Both the position numbers and the translations under genes were made by a program. Under the pieces are notes generated by a model, which was not told where the DNA came from, searched no databases, and saw only the letters and a program-made list of their open reading frames with translations. Of a DNA stretch of 64,000 bases, positions 51,810-60,773 are shown one piece after another. Source of the DNA: Streptomyces sp. NBC_01750 (GTDB taxonomy: Bacteria; Actinomycetota; Actinomycetes; Streptomycetales; Streptomycetaceae); assembly GCF_035918095.1 (NCBI RefSeq), contig NZ_CP109137.1, forward strand, positions 2,854,001 to 2,918,000, written 5' to 3'. Within the stretch, counting starts at the first letter, position 1. The number at the start of each line of letters is the position of its first letter.

Positions 51810-52904
51810 CTAGTCGAGATAGCCGCGGAGCTGGTCGGCGAAGGCGTGGTCGCGCAGCTTGTTGAGGGTCTTGGATTCGATCTGGCGGATGCGTTCGCGT
51901 GTCACGCCGAAGATCCGGCCGATCTCTTCGAGCGTGCGCGGCCGGCCGTCGGCCAGTCCGTACCGCAGCTGTACGACTTTCCGTTCCCGCTCGCCAAGGG
52001 TGGACAGGACCGCCTCGAGGTGTTCGCGCAGCAGCAGGAAGGCTGCGGACTCGACGGGCGACGCGGCGTCGCCGTCCTCGATGAGATCGCCGAGCGCGAC
52101 GTCGTCCTCCTCCCCCACGGGGGCGTGCAGGGAGACCGGCTCCTGGGCGAGCCTCAGCACCTCACTGACCCGCTCGGAGGGCAGGTCGAGGTGGACGGCG
52201 ACCTCTTCGGGAGTGGGTTCGTAACCGCGCTCCTGGAGCATCCGGCGCTGGACCCGTACGACCCGGTTGATCAGCTCGACGACATGGACCGGCACCCGGA
52301 TGGTGCGTGCCTGGTCGGCGAGGGCCCGGGACATGGCCTGGCGGATCCACCAGGTGGCGTAGGTGGAGAACTTGTAGCCGCGGGCGTAGTCAAACTTCTC
52401 AACTGCCCTGATCAGGCCCAGGTTTCCCTCCTGGACAAGGTCGAGCATGGTCAGTCCGCGCCCGACATAACGCTTGGCGACGGAGACGACGAGCCGGAGG
52501 TTGGCCTCGATCAGCCGGCGCTTGGCCATCCGGCCCATGACGACCAACTTGTCCAGGTCAATGGCTAGTTGGGAGTCAAGGTCAGGAGTGCTGAGGAGCT
52601 TCTCCTCGGCGAACAGACCTGCTTCGACGCGGCGCGCCAGGTCGACCTCCTCGACCGCCGTGAGCAGCGGGATCCTGCCGATCTCCCGCAGATACTGCCG
52701 GAAGAGATCGGACGAGGGCCCGCCGCTGTCGACACGGCCGCCGGCCCGCGACTCAGGTACGGGCACTTCCACCGGATCCTCGACAACGGTCTCAGGGACA
52801 GCTTCTGGCACCGCCTCGGGGTGATGTACGGCCCGGCTCTGCGCGGGGACCTGCGCGGAGACTGCCGCGGCAGAGTCTGTCTCGGTCAGGGTCTGGGTCT
52901 GCAC
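51810..52904 (-). CDS. hrdA: RNA polymerase sigma-70 family factor, HrdA-like
   Basis: 364 residues. Regions: 1.2 [31 protein letters not shown]; 2 [67 protein letters not shown]; 3 and 4 ending [20 protein letters not shown]. Region 2.4 is of the housekeeping type, so it probably reads HrdB-like promoters. The position beside dnaG fits HrdA, a non-essential paralogue of the principal sigma factor in streptomycetes. GTG 52904 is chosen because GGAGG lies 9 bp upstream; the longer frame is not protein-like. Confidence 0.88.
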   Translation of the reverse strand: MQTQTLTETDSAAAVSAQVPAQSRAVHHPEAVPEAVPETVVEDPVEVPVPESRAGGRVDSGGPSSDLFRQYLREIGRIPLLTAVEEVDLARRVEAGLFAEEKLLSTPDLDSQLAIDLDKLVVMGRMAKRRLIEANLRLVVSVAKRYVGRGLTMLDLVQEGNLGLIRAVEKFDYARGYKFSTYATWWIRQAMSRALADQARTIRVPVHVVELINRVVRVQRRMLQERGYEPTPEEVAVHLDLPSERVSEVLRLAQEPVSLHAPVGEEDDVALGDLIEDGDAASPVESAAFLLLREHLEAVLSTLGERERKVVQLRYGLADGRPRTLEEIGRIFGVTRERIRQIESKTLNKLRDHAFADQLRGYLD

Positions 52905-53164
52905 GGGGGCGACCTCCAGGTGATCGCTGCCGGTTCGGGGGTGTGCGGCAGCGGGACGGAGGCGGCCGGGCCACTTTCCGTCCCGTACACGATGAGCGGA
53001 TCCGCGGGGGTCAGGGGGCCACTGTGGATCGACCGGCCACACTCCGAGGACTCAGGCACCGCACCCAGTGTGGGGTACGACACATCGCTGCCACGAGGGG
53101 CGTGCGGTGACTTTTTGAGTCCCGTGCGTGACCGGGTGGTTACCGAGGGGGGATCCGCGGACGG

Positions 53165-55069
53165 CTAGAGAGCGTCAGCGCCCTGGTTGCGGAGGGACTG
53201 GGCGTACTGCTGGAGCACCCAGAGTTCGTTCGCGACGGCCGTGTGGTGCTCGGGTTCGGCGTTCGGGCCGAGTCGGGCGAGGGTGCCCTGGACGTCGCCG
53301 ATACGGCGGTCGACCGCGCGCAGGCGGACCTGGACCAACTGGGTGCCGGCATAGATCTCGTCGACCGTCCTGGCGTGGATGGCCTCCACGGCAAGCTCGG
53401 TGACCATGGCCCGCACCGTGTCGTTCGGTGCGGCGTCCCGGACCCGGGCGAGATAGTCGGGGGTGTCCTGGGTGCCCTGTTCCGCGCCGCCCGCCTCCGC
53501 GATGGTCTGGCGGACCGCGGCGTACGGCGGGGCGGTGAACTCGTCGACGCCGTACGCGTCGAAGGCCGGAGAGACCAGGCCCGGGTGCTGGAGCGCGAGT
53601 TTGAGCAGCTCGCGTTCGGTGCGGTGGGTGGGGCTGCGCAGATTGAGGGCGGGGCCCGCGGGGATCTGGTGGGCGCCCTGCCGCTCGTACGCCTGAGGGG
53701 TCCGGGACTGCATCGCCGGGCCGCGGCCACCGCGGTCGCGGGCCCAGCGCGCGAGCTGCGCGACGCGCTTGACGACGAACTGGGTGTCGAGGATGCCGAG
53801 GATGCCCGCGAGCTGCACGGCCGACTCGTGCTGGATGGCGATGTTCTTGATGCCGGCGACAATCGGCGCGGCCTCGTCCAGCGCGGCGGCCCGGCCCGCG
53901 GGCGTCTCCAGATTGTGGCGCGTCACGCTGTGGCGGATGGCGAACTCGAAGAGCGGCGTGCGGGTTTCGACCAGTTTCTGCACCCCGCCGTCGCCCTCCG
54001 CGAGACGCAGTTCGCAGGGGTCCATACCGCCCGGGGTGATCGCGATGGAGGTCTCCGCGGCGAACTTCTGGTCGTCCTCGAAGGCCCGCAGCGCGGCCTT
54101 CTGGCCGGCCGCGTCGCCGTCGAAGGTGAAAATGACCTCGGCGGTGGCGTTGTCCATCAGCAGCCGGCGAAGGATCTTGATGTGGTCGCCGCCGAAGGCG
54201 GTGCCACAGGTCGCGATGGCGGTGGTGACGCCGGCGAGATGGCAGGCCATGACATCGGTGTAGCCCTCGACGACCACGGCCCTGCTGGTCTTGGCGATCT
54301 CCTTCTTGGCGAGATCGATGCCGTACAGCATCTGGGACTTCTTGTAGATGCCCGTCTCAGGCGTGTTCAGGTACTTCGGGCCGTTGTCGCTCTCGTACAG
54401 CTTGCGCGCGCCGAAGCCGACGACATCGCCGGAGATGTCGCGGATGGGCCACATCAGCCGGCCGCGGAAGCGGTCGATGGGGCCGCGGCGGCCGTCCTGG
54501 GAGAGGCCGGAGAGGATCAGCTCCTTGTCGCTGAAGCCCTTGCCGCGCAGGAAGCGGGTGAGGTGGTCCCAGCCCTGCGGGCTGTAGCCGACGCTGAAGT
54601 GCTGGGCCGCGGCCTGGTCGAAGCCGCGCTCGGCGAGGAACTTGCGGCCGGTCTCGGCCTCCGGCCCGCTCTCCAGCTGCTCGATGTAGAACTGCGCGGC
54701 GATCTTGTGCGCCTCCACCAGGCGGATGCGCTCGCCGCGCTGATGGGTGGGGTTGTACCCACCCTCCTCGTAGCGCAGGGTGATGCCCGCCGTCGCGGCG
54801 AGGCGCTCGACCGTCTCCGAGAAGGAGAGATGGTCGATCTTCATCACGAAGGCGATCGTGTCGCCGCCCTCCTGGCAGCCGAAGCAGTGGAAGAGACCCT
54901 TGCTCGGGCTGACCTGGAAGGAGGGGGACTTCTCGTCGTGGAAGGGGCAGAGGCCCTTGAGGTTTCCGCCGCCGGCATTGCGCAGCTGGAGGTACTCGGA
55001 AACGACGGCGTCGATCGGGACCGCGTCCCGTACCGCCTTCACGTCGTCATCGTTGATCCTGCCTGCCAC
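53165..55069 (-). CDS. dnaG: DNA primase DnaG
   Basis: 634 residues. N-terminal zinc-binding CHC2 motif: Cys41, His44, Cys62 and Cys65 (CPFHDEKSPSF, GLFHCFGC). The RNA polymerase domain has the toprim motif RAVVVEGYTDVMACH and EVIFTFDGDAAGQKAALRAFE. The C-terminal helicase-binding domain is present. Makes RNA primers at the replication fork. GTG start at 55069 (VAGRINDDDV). Divergent in function but adjacent to hrdA, as in other streptomycetes. Confidence 0.97.
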   Translation of the reverse strand: MAGRINDDDVKAVRDAVPIDAVVSEYLQLRNAGGGNLKGLCPFHDEKSPSFQVSPSKGLFHCFGCQEGGDTIAFVMKIDHLSFSETVERLAATAGITLRYEEGGYNPTHQRGERIRLVEAHKIAAQFYIEQLESGPEAETGRKFLAERGFDQAAAQHFSVGYSPQGWDHLTRFLRGKGFSDKELILSGLSQDGRRGPIDRFRGRLMWPIRDISGDVVGFGARKLYESDNGPKYLNTPETGIYKKSQMLYGIDLAKKEIAKTSRAVVVEGYTDVMACHLAGVTTAIATCGTAFGGDHIKILRRLLMDNATAEVIFTFDGDAAGQKAALRAFEDDQKFAAETSIAITPGGMDPCELRLAEGDGGVQKLVETRTPLFEFAIRHSVTRHNLETPAGRAAALDEAAPIVAGIKNIAIQHESAVQLAGILGILDTQFVVKRVAQLARWARDRGGRGPAMQSRTPQAYERQGAHQIPAGPALNLRSPTHRTERELLKLALQHPGLVSPAFDAYGVDEFTAPPYAAVRQTIAEAGGAEQGTQDTPDYLARVRDAAPNDTVRAMVTELAVEAIHARTVDEIYAGTQLVQVRLRAVDRRIGDVQGTLARLGPNAEPEHHTAVANELWVLQQYAQSLRNQGADAL

Positions 55070-55103
55070 GCGTGAAGTCTACGGTGGCGCTGCGACACTC
55101 CCG

Positions 55104-56366
55104 TCAGCTGTTGAGGGAAGTGAGCGGTACGGACGGGTCGCCGAGGGCTTCGGGGTCCACGGGTGTTCCGCCGCGGATCAGCTGCTGGATGGGGTCGGTG
55201 ACGTCCCACACATTGACGTTCATCCCGGCAAGCACCCTGCGGTCCTTCAGCCAGAAGGCGATGAACTCCCGCTTTCCGACGTCGCCGCGGAGGATGACCT
55301 GGTCGTAGGAGCCGGGCGGCGCCCAGCCGGAGTACTCCATGCCCAGGTCGTACTGGTCGGAGAAGAAGTACGGGATGCGGTCGTACGAGACGTCCTGACC
55401 GAGCATCGAGCGGGCGGCGGCGGGGCCGCCGTTGAGGGCGTTCGCCCAGTGCTCCACGCGCAGCCGGGAGCCGAGGAGCGGATGGTGGGCGGCCGCGACA
55501 TCGCCCGCGGCGTAGATGTCGGGGTCAGAGGTGCGCAGGCCCGCGTCGACGGCGATACCGCCGCCGTGGCCCCGGTCGGCGAGCGCGAGGCCGGCGCTCT
55601 CGGCGAGTGCGGCGCGGGGGGCGGCGCCGATCGCGGCGAGAACGTCGTGAGCCGGGTGTTCCTCGCCGTCGTCGGTACGGACCGCGAGCACCATGCCGTC
55701 CTGCCCGGTGATCTCGGTCAGGCGGGCGCCGAAGTGGAAGCGGACACCGTGCTCGCGGTGCAGCTCGGTGAAGACCTGGCCCAGCTCGGGGCCGATGACG
55801 TGGTGCAGCGGGGTGGCCGCCGGCTCGACGACGGTGACCTCGGCGCCGTAGCCGCGGGCGGCCGCCGCGACCTCCAGGCCGATCCAGCCCCCACCCGCGA
55901 TGACGAGCCGGCCGTTGTCGCGGCCCAGGACGGTGAGCACCTGGCGCAGCCGGTCGGCGTGGGCGAGGCGGCGCAGATGGTGGACGCCGGCCAGGTCGGT
56001 GCCGGGGATGTCGAGGCGGCGCGGCTCGGCGCCGGTGGCGAGCAGGAGTTTGTCGTAGTGGAGGACGGTGCCCTCGCCCAGCCGTACGGACTTGGCATCG
56101 CGGTCGATGGCGACGACGGTCTGACCGAGGTGCAGTTCGACGTCGGCCTGGGCGTACCAGGCGGGTTCATGGACGAAGACGCTGTCGCGCTCCTCCTTGC
56201 CCGACAGATAGCCCTTGGACAGGGGCGGGCGTTCATAGGGGTGGTCGCGTTCGTCACCGATGAGGATCACTCGTCCGGTGAACCCTTCGGCGCGGAGGGT
56301 CTCGGCGGCCTTGGCTCCGGCCAGTCCACCGCCGACGATGACGAATGTCCGATGTGCGTCGACCAC
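55104..56366 (-). CDS. NAD(P)H-dependent FAD oxidoreductase (ferredoxin reductase type)
   Basis: 420 residues of the putidaredoxin/rubredoxin reductase-like group. FAD fold TFVIVGGGLAGAKAAETLRAEGFTGRVILIGDE at the N-terminus, ERPPLSKGYLSG, NAD(P) fold RLVIAGGGWIGLEVAAAARGYGAEVTVVE, then IYAAGDVAAAHHPLLGSRLRVEHWANAL. It passes electrons from NAD(P)H to a ferredoxin, for example for a P450. It could also serve nitrate reduction because nasA lies 4.5 kb away; this is inference. GTG 56366 with GAGGAGG upstream. Confidence 0.93.
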   Translation of the reverse strand: MVDAHRTFVIVGGGLAGAKAAETLRAEGFTGRVILIGDERDHPYERPPLSKGYLSGKEERDSVFVHEPAWYAQADVELHLGQTVVAIDRDAKSVRLGEGTVLHYDKLLLATGAEPRRLDIPGTDLAGVHHLRRLAHADRLRQVLTVLGRDNGRLVIAGGGWIGLEVAAAARGYGAEVTVVEPAATPLHHVIGPELGQVFTELHREHGVRFHFGARLTEITGQDGMVLAVRTDDGEEHPAHDVLAAIGAAPRAALAESAGLALADRGHGGGIAVDAGLRTSDPDIYAAGDVAAAHHPLLGSRLRVEHWANALNGGPAAARSMLGQDVSYDRIPYFFSDQYDLGMEYSGWAPPGSYDQVILRGDVGKREFIAFWLKDRRVLAGMNVNVWDVTDPIQQLIRGGTPVDPEALGDPSVPLTSLNS

Positions 56367-56505
56367 TTGATGCCTCCTCTTTGCTTCTACGCCGTTCAGC
56401 CTTCAGCGAGCGTCCCGCACGGAGCGTGATGGCGGAAGAGGGAGTCATCCCTGGGCGTGTCATCTCGGACGTGCCGACAAGGCTCCGCCCTGCGCTCCGG
56501 GCAGC

Positions 56506-57846
56506 TCAACGGCGGGCCGTGAGCTGGGTGTGGAGCGTACGCGCGGATGCGTCCGTGAGGGACGCGAGCTGGTCGACGATCACCCGCTTGCGCGCCCGGT
56601 CGTCCGGCGCGGCGTCGAACAGGGCATGGAACTGCGGGTCGAGACTCTCCGGGGCACCGGCCGTCAGCGCCTCGGCCAGCTCGGCCAGCACGATGCGCTG
56701 GTCGGCTCGGATGGCCTCCTGTTCGGCGCGCTGCATGACATAGAGGTCGGCGACGGCCTTGAGGACCGCGCATTCGTTGCGGGTGGCGCGCGGGACGACC
56801 AGCTCGGCGGCGTACCGGGTGAGCCGGCCCGATCCGTACGCCTGGCGCGTCGCGGCCTCGGCGGCGAGGCAGAAACGGCCGATGAGCTGGCTCGTCGCAT
56901 CCTTCAGCCGGGCCTGCGCGACGGCAGAGCCGTCGTAGTGGTGCGGCCACCACTCCTGGTCGACGAGCCGGTCGAGGGCCTCGGCCAGCTCCTGCGGATC
57001 GGTGTCCCGGGGTACGTACCGCCCGATCGCCACCGCCCAGATGTCGCTCCGCTCCGGCTCGGCGAGGAGGAGACCGGGGTCGAAATGGCCGGCGTGCAGA
57101 CCGTCCTCGAAATCGTGCACGGAGTACGCCACGTCGTCGGACCAGTCCATGACCTGGGCCTCGAAACATTTGCGGTACGCCGGTGCGCCCTGGCGGGCCC
57201 ATTCGAAGACCGGCAGATCGTCCTCGTACACGCCGAATTTCACCGAGCCGGGATCGGTGGGGTGACCGCCGCGCGGCCAGGGGTATTTGGTGGCGGCGTC
57301 CAGAGCTGCCCGGGTGAGGTTGAGGCCGACGCTGACAAGATCGCCGCCCGTCGCGGCAGCGGCAGAGGTCACCGCCTCGCTGTGGACGAACCGCTTGGGC
57401 TCGATACGGGTCAGCAGCCGCAGCGACTGGGCGTTGCCCTCGAAGCCGCCGCAGTCCTTCGCGAAGTCGTTGAGCGCCTGCTCGCCGTTGTGCCCGAAGG
57501 GCGGATGGCCCATGTCGTGGGCGAGGCAGGCTGCCTCCACCAGATCGGGGTCGCAGCCGAGCGCCGCGCCCAGTTCCCGACCGACCTGGGCACATTCCAG
57601 GGAGTGGGTGAGCCGGGTGCGCGGGCTGGCGTCCCATGCCTGGTTGCGCGTGCCGGGGGTCACCACCTGGGTCTTGCCTGCGAGGCGGCGCAGCGCGGAG
57701 GAGTGCAGCACGCGCGCGCGGTCGCGCTGGAAGGCGGTGCGGCCCGGACGCTTGTCGGGCTCGGCCGCCCAGCGCGCGGTGGCCGCCTCGTCGTACGCGT
57801 CGTGGCCGGCGGGGTCGTTTGAGGTGGTGCTGGTGGTGCCTTCCAT
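56506..57846 (-). CDS. dgt: Deoxyguanosinetriphosphate triphosphohydrolase-like HD protein
   Basis: 446 residues. The HD phosphohydrolase motif runs: H in [20 protein letters not shown] in [19 protein letters not shown], and the distal Asp in [22 protein letters not shown]. Hydrolyses dNTPs to nucleoside and tripolyphosphate, controlling the dNTP pool. ATG 57846 (MEGTTSTT). Typical streptomycete neighbour of dnaG. Confidence 0.95.
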   Translation of the reverse strand: MEGTTSTTSNDPAGHDAYDEAATARWAAEPDKRPGRTAFQRDRARVLHSSALRRLAGKTQVVTPGTRNQAWDASPRTRLTHSLECAQVGRELGAALGCDPDLVEAACLAHDMGHPPFGHNGEQALNDFAKDCGGFEGNAQSLRLLTRIEPKRFVHSEAVTSAAAATGGDLVSVGLNLTRAALDAATKYPWPRGGHPTDPGSVKFGVYEDDLPVFEWARQGAPAYRKCFEAQVMDWSDDVAYSVHDFEDGLHAGHFDPGLLLAEPERSDIWAVAIGRYVPRDTDPQELAEALDRLVDQEWWPHHYDGSAVAQARLKDATSQLIGRFCLAAEAATRQAYGSGRLTRYAAELVVPRATRNECAVLKAVADLYVMQRAEQEAIRADQRIVLAELAEALTAGAPESLDPQFHALFDAAPDDRARKRVIVDQLASLTDASARTLHTQLTARR

Positions 57847-57893
57847 GCACCGAAGGTAACCGGAGCCGGCCACAGCCGGGGGCTGCGGGTGGG

Positions 57894-58889
57894 CTAGGCC
57901 GGAGTGAGTTCGCGCCGTTGAGAGGCGTGCGGCGTGCTCACGGCGTCGTCGTAACGCTGCAGCAGCAGCCGGGCCAGGGCGGGGTGCGCACCGAGCGGGG
58001 CGGCGGCGATCCAGGGCGCGACAGCGGCGCTGCGGGTGGCGAAGAGGCCGGGGGACGCGAAGTAGGAGGCGACGGCGATCCGGTGACGGCCGCGGGCGGT
58101 GAGCGCGCGCACGGCCGCCGGGACGGTGGGCGAGACGGCGGAGGCATACGCGGCGACGACGGGCACTCCGCCGAGGCGCTCGCTGAGCAGGTCGGCGGTG
58201 CGGCGGGCGTCGGCGACCGAGTCCGGGTCACGGGATCCGGCGGCGGCCAGGACGACTCCGGCGCTGCGGCTGGTGCCGTCCTCGGGACGCCAGCCCGCAT
58301 CGGCGAGACGGGAGCAGAGCGCCTCGACGAGGAGGGGGTGCGGGCCGAGCGGGGCGGCGATGCGTATGTCCGCGCCGGGGACGGCCGCGGCGGCCTGCGG
58401 CAGATCGTGCTTGACGTGATAGCCGCGGCTCAGCATCAGCGGTACGAGGACGGCCCCGGCGCCGCTCAGCCTGTCACGCACCTCACGCACTTCGCGGACA
58501 TCGCGCACCTCACGCACCTCACGCACTTCGCGGACATCGCGCACCTCACGGACATCGCGCACCTCGCGTCTCTCGCCGCCGAGCGCCGCGAGCGTGTCGG
58601 AGAGCAGCGGCTCGTTCAGCTCGATGTGACCAAGACGGACATCGAGCCTGGGACGCAGTTCGCGGACCTGGTCAAGGAGCGTGGTCACGGTGCGCAGGGC
58701 GCGCGGGTCGCGGCTGCCGTGGGCGACTGCGACGAGGGCGGGCGGCCGGTCGGTCAGAGGCATAGGCCTGCGGGTTCCGTTCAGTGTGACGTGGCTGAGC
58801 TGGGTGCCGAGCTGGGCCGTGATGCGCGTAAGAAGCTGCGCGGTGGTGTCGAAGGGCAGGGACTCTCCAAGGTGTGCCGACTCCGTCAT
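57894..58889 (-). CDS. Sirohydrochlorin chelatase CbiX-like protein with repeat insertion
   Basis: 331 residues containing two CbiX/SirB-type modules. Module 1 begins [18 protein letters not shown] (His57 is the metal-binding His), and [14 protein letters not shown] near 152-164 supplies further His. Module 2 includes [40 protein letters not shown]. Between residues 107 and 139 lies a Val-Arg-Glu/Asp tandem repeat not expected in the family. Inserts Co or Fe into sirohydrochlorin; with nasA nearby, a siroheme role for nitrite reductase is likely. Confidence 0.88.
   Translation of the reverse strand: MTESAHLGESLPFDTTAQLLTRITAQLGTQLSHVTLNGTRRPMPLTDRPPALVAVAHGSRDPRALRTVTTLLDQVRELRPRLDVRLGHIELNEPLLSDTLAALGGERREVRDVREVRDVREVREVREVRDVREVREVRDRLSGAGAVLVPLMLSRGYHVKHDLPQAAAAVPGADIRIAAPLGPHPLLVEALCSRLADAGWRPEDGTSRSAGVVLAAAGSRDPDSVADARRTADLLSERLGGVPVVAAYASAVSPTVPAAVRALTARGRHRIAVASYFASPGLFATRSAAVAPWIAAAPLGAHPALARLLLQRYDDAVSTPHASQRRELTPA
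58473..58571. repeat. In-frame tandem repeat inside the CbiX-like gene
   Basis: About eleven 9-bp units encoding Val-Arg-Glu or Val-Arg-Asp, arranged in higher-order 18- to 45-bp blocks (plus strand: cacctcacg, cacttcgcg, gacatcgcg variants). The length is a multiple of 3, so the frame is kept. Confidence 0.92.
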
Positions 58890-59110
58890 GAACCGATCCT
58901 GACGGGCTCAGGTTGCCGGGTCGTTGCGTGAGGGTGACGGGTGTTTTCCACGGGCTCACCGGCTGCCCGACTGCGTTGTCAGACCCGGCACCGACCGTGA
59001 TCGAGATCACTGCCGGCCGCGTGGCCGGCGACAGGCCCCGACCGCGACGCGACGGCAACCTCCGGTGCCGTGGACCGAACCAATCGGCCCCGATCCGCGT
59101 CTGACCAGGC

Positions 59111-59890
59111 GTGAAGGCATCGCAGGCATCCAAGGCGTCAAAAACACCCAAAGCGCCGAAAACACCGAAAGCAGCCAAGGCTCCGAAGCCGACGAAGTCA
59201 TCAGGACCGAAGCTGCTGCGGCTCCCGAAGCTGCCGCGCGCCCGGCGCACCCAGCGACGGATCGTGCAGACGATCATGCTCGCGTGCGTGTTCGCGCTCG
59301 CGCCCGCGACCTGGATGCATGCCGCCGCCGACAGCCGGGTCCGCACCGTCGCCGAGGTGCCCGCACAGGATGTCGCCGTCGTCTTCGGGGCCGGGCTGTG
59401 GAAGGGCCGGCCCACGCCCTACCTCGCGCACCGGCTCGACGCCGCCGCCGAGTTGTACCGGGCGGGCAAGGTCAAGGTCGTGCTGGTCACCGGCGACAAC
59501 AGCAGGGTCGAGTACGACGAGCCGGATGCCATGCGGACATATCTCAGCGCTCGCGGAGTGCCGGACGGGCGCATCGTCAGCGACTACGCCGGCTTCGACA
59601 CCTGGGACTCGTGCGTCCGCGCCAAGAAGATCTTCGGCGTGGAGCGGGCGGTCCTGGTGACGCAGGGCTTCCACATCCGGCGGGCCGTCGCCCTCTGCCA
59701 GGCGGCCGGAGTCGAATCGTACGGCGTCGGGGTCACCGAGCCCCATGACGCGACCTGGTACTACGGCGGGACGCGGGAGATGTTCGCCGCCGGCAAGGCG
59801 GCGCTGGACGCCACGCTCACGCCGGATCCGCGATTCCTCGGCGCCAAGGAGCGCGGTGTGAAGGAAGCGCTGGCCGCAGCGGCCGGGTGA
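59111..59890 (+). CDS. YdcF/SanA-family (DUF218) membrane protein
   Basis: 259 residues. A Lys/Ala/Pro/Ser-rich N-terminal stretch (residues 1-35), a basic segment, and a membrane helix (IVQTIMLACVFALAPATWMHAAA) at about 55-75. The DUF218 domain follows: AVVFGAGLWKGRPTPYLAHRLDAAAELYRAGKVKVVLVTGDNSR, YAGFDTWDSCVRAKKIFGV, VTQGFHIRRAVALCQAAGVE. The family includes ElyC and SanA, which affect envelope integrity. GTG 59111 lies directly after gaccaggc, a weak RBS; the true start may be further in. Confidence 0.87.
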   Translation: MKASQASKASKTPKAPKTPKAAKAPKPTKSSGPKLLRLPKLPRARRTQRRIVQTIMLACVFALAPATWMHAAADSRVRTVAEVPAQDVAVVFGAGLWKGRPTPYLAHRLDAAAELYRAGKVKVVLVTGDNSRVEYDEPDAMRTYLSARGVPDGRIVSDYAGFDTWDSCVRAKKIFGVERAVLVTQGFHIRRAVALCQAAGVESYGVGVTEPHDATWYYGGTREMFAAGKAALDATLTPDPRFLGAKERGVKEALAAAAG

Positions 59891-59953
59891 CACGCGGCGA
59901 CACGAGCGCCACGGCGGCCGACGGACTCGCGTCGGCATCCACGGAGCGCGACA

Positions 59954-60544
59954 GTGAGCCGTATGGAAAACCATGTGGCAACCCTCCTCACCCGGCACAC
60001 CGAAGCGCTCGCGCTCTTCACCGAGCGCGTGCACGCCGTAGGGGTCGACCAGTGGGACGCTCCGACGCCCTGTACCGACTGGTCCGTACGCGATCTCGTC
60101 AACCACCTCACTGCGGAACAGCTCTGGGTGCCCGCCCTGGTGACCGACGGATCGGGCGTCGAGGAAGTCGGCGACGCGTACGAAGGGGATGTACTCGGCA
60201 GGAAGCCGAAGGCCGCCTGGGACGCCGCCGCACGCGCCGCACGCAAAGCCTTCGCGGCTCCAGGGGCGCTGGAGCAGACCGTACAGCTGTCGTACGGGGA
60301 GACACCGGCCGTCGCGTACTGCGCCCAGATGATCACGGATGCCGTGGTGCACACCTGGGACCTCTCTCGTGGGATCGGCGCGCCGGAGCGGCTGCCGGCC
60401 GCGCTGGTGAGCTTCGCGCTGGACGAAGTCACGCCGTACGCGTCGGGCCTGTCGAAGTCCGGCCTGTTCGCCCCGCCCATCGAGCCGCCGCCGGGCGACA
60501 GCCACCAGACCAGGCTGCTGGCCCTGCTGGGGCGCCGTGACTGA
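59954..60544 (+). CDS. TIGR03086-type DinB/mycothiol-dependent maleylpyruvate isomerase-like protein
   Basis: 196 residues of the MDMPI N-terminal/DinB helical fold: VDQWDAPTPCTDWSVRDLVNHLTAEQLWVPALV at about 30-65 (His in NHLTAEQ is a metal ligand) and MITDAVVHTWDLSRGIG at 128-145 (second His). Such proteins are metal-dependent, often thiol-cofactor enzymes; substrate unknown. GTG 59954 (VSRMENHVATLL) or ATG 59963 are both possible starts. Confidence 0.86.
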   Translation: MSRMENHVATLLTRHTEALALFTERVHAVGVDQWDAPTPCTDWSVRDLVNHLTAEQLWVPALVTDGSGVEEVGDAYEGDVLGRKPKAAWDAAARAARKAFAAPGALEQTVQLSYGETPAVAYCAQMITDAVVHTWDLSRGIGAPERLPAALVSFALDEVTPYASGLSKSGLFAPPIEPPPGDSHQTRLLALLGRRD

Positions 60545-60724
60545 CGCCGTGACCGACCCACGCGTGCATGAGAGAGAGACCCATGCGTGAAAGACACCCG
60601 TGCCCGGGAGAGAACCGTGCCTGGGAGAGAACCGGGCCCGAAGAAGGCCTGTGCCTGAAGAGGCCGAGGTGAGCGGCGCCTCACGGGGCAGCGGGGCGCA
60701 GTCGGAGACGGGCGTACCCGGACC
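60545..60724. other. Intergenic region with imperfect short repeats
   Basis: No gene. It carries a decayed tandem pattern (cgtgcc-gggagagaacc at about 60598 and 60618, related copies with gagagagacc and gaaagacacc on the left, and gaagaggcc-like copies on the right) leading into the nasA promoter. Confidence 0.5.
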
Positions 60725-60762
60725 GTAATGCGGTGCGCCCGCCCGCGTAACACGGGCGTCGC
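60725..60762 (+). promoter_or_regulatory. Candidate GlnR-binding region upstream of nasA
   Basis: GTAAT at 60725 and GTAAC at 60747 lie exactly 22 bp apart, the repeat spacing of GlnR boxes (gTnAc-n6-GaAAc-n6 units). The GaAAc halves are weak (gtcgc at 60758). Located 12-49 bp before the nasA start. GlnR activates nasA in streptomycetes, so the position is right, but the match is partial. Confidence 0.4.
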
Positions 60763-60773
60763 ACGCTGACGCT

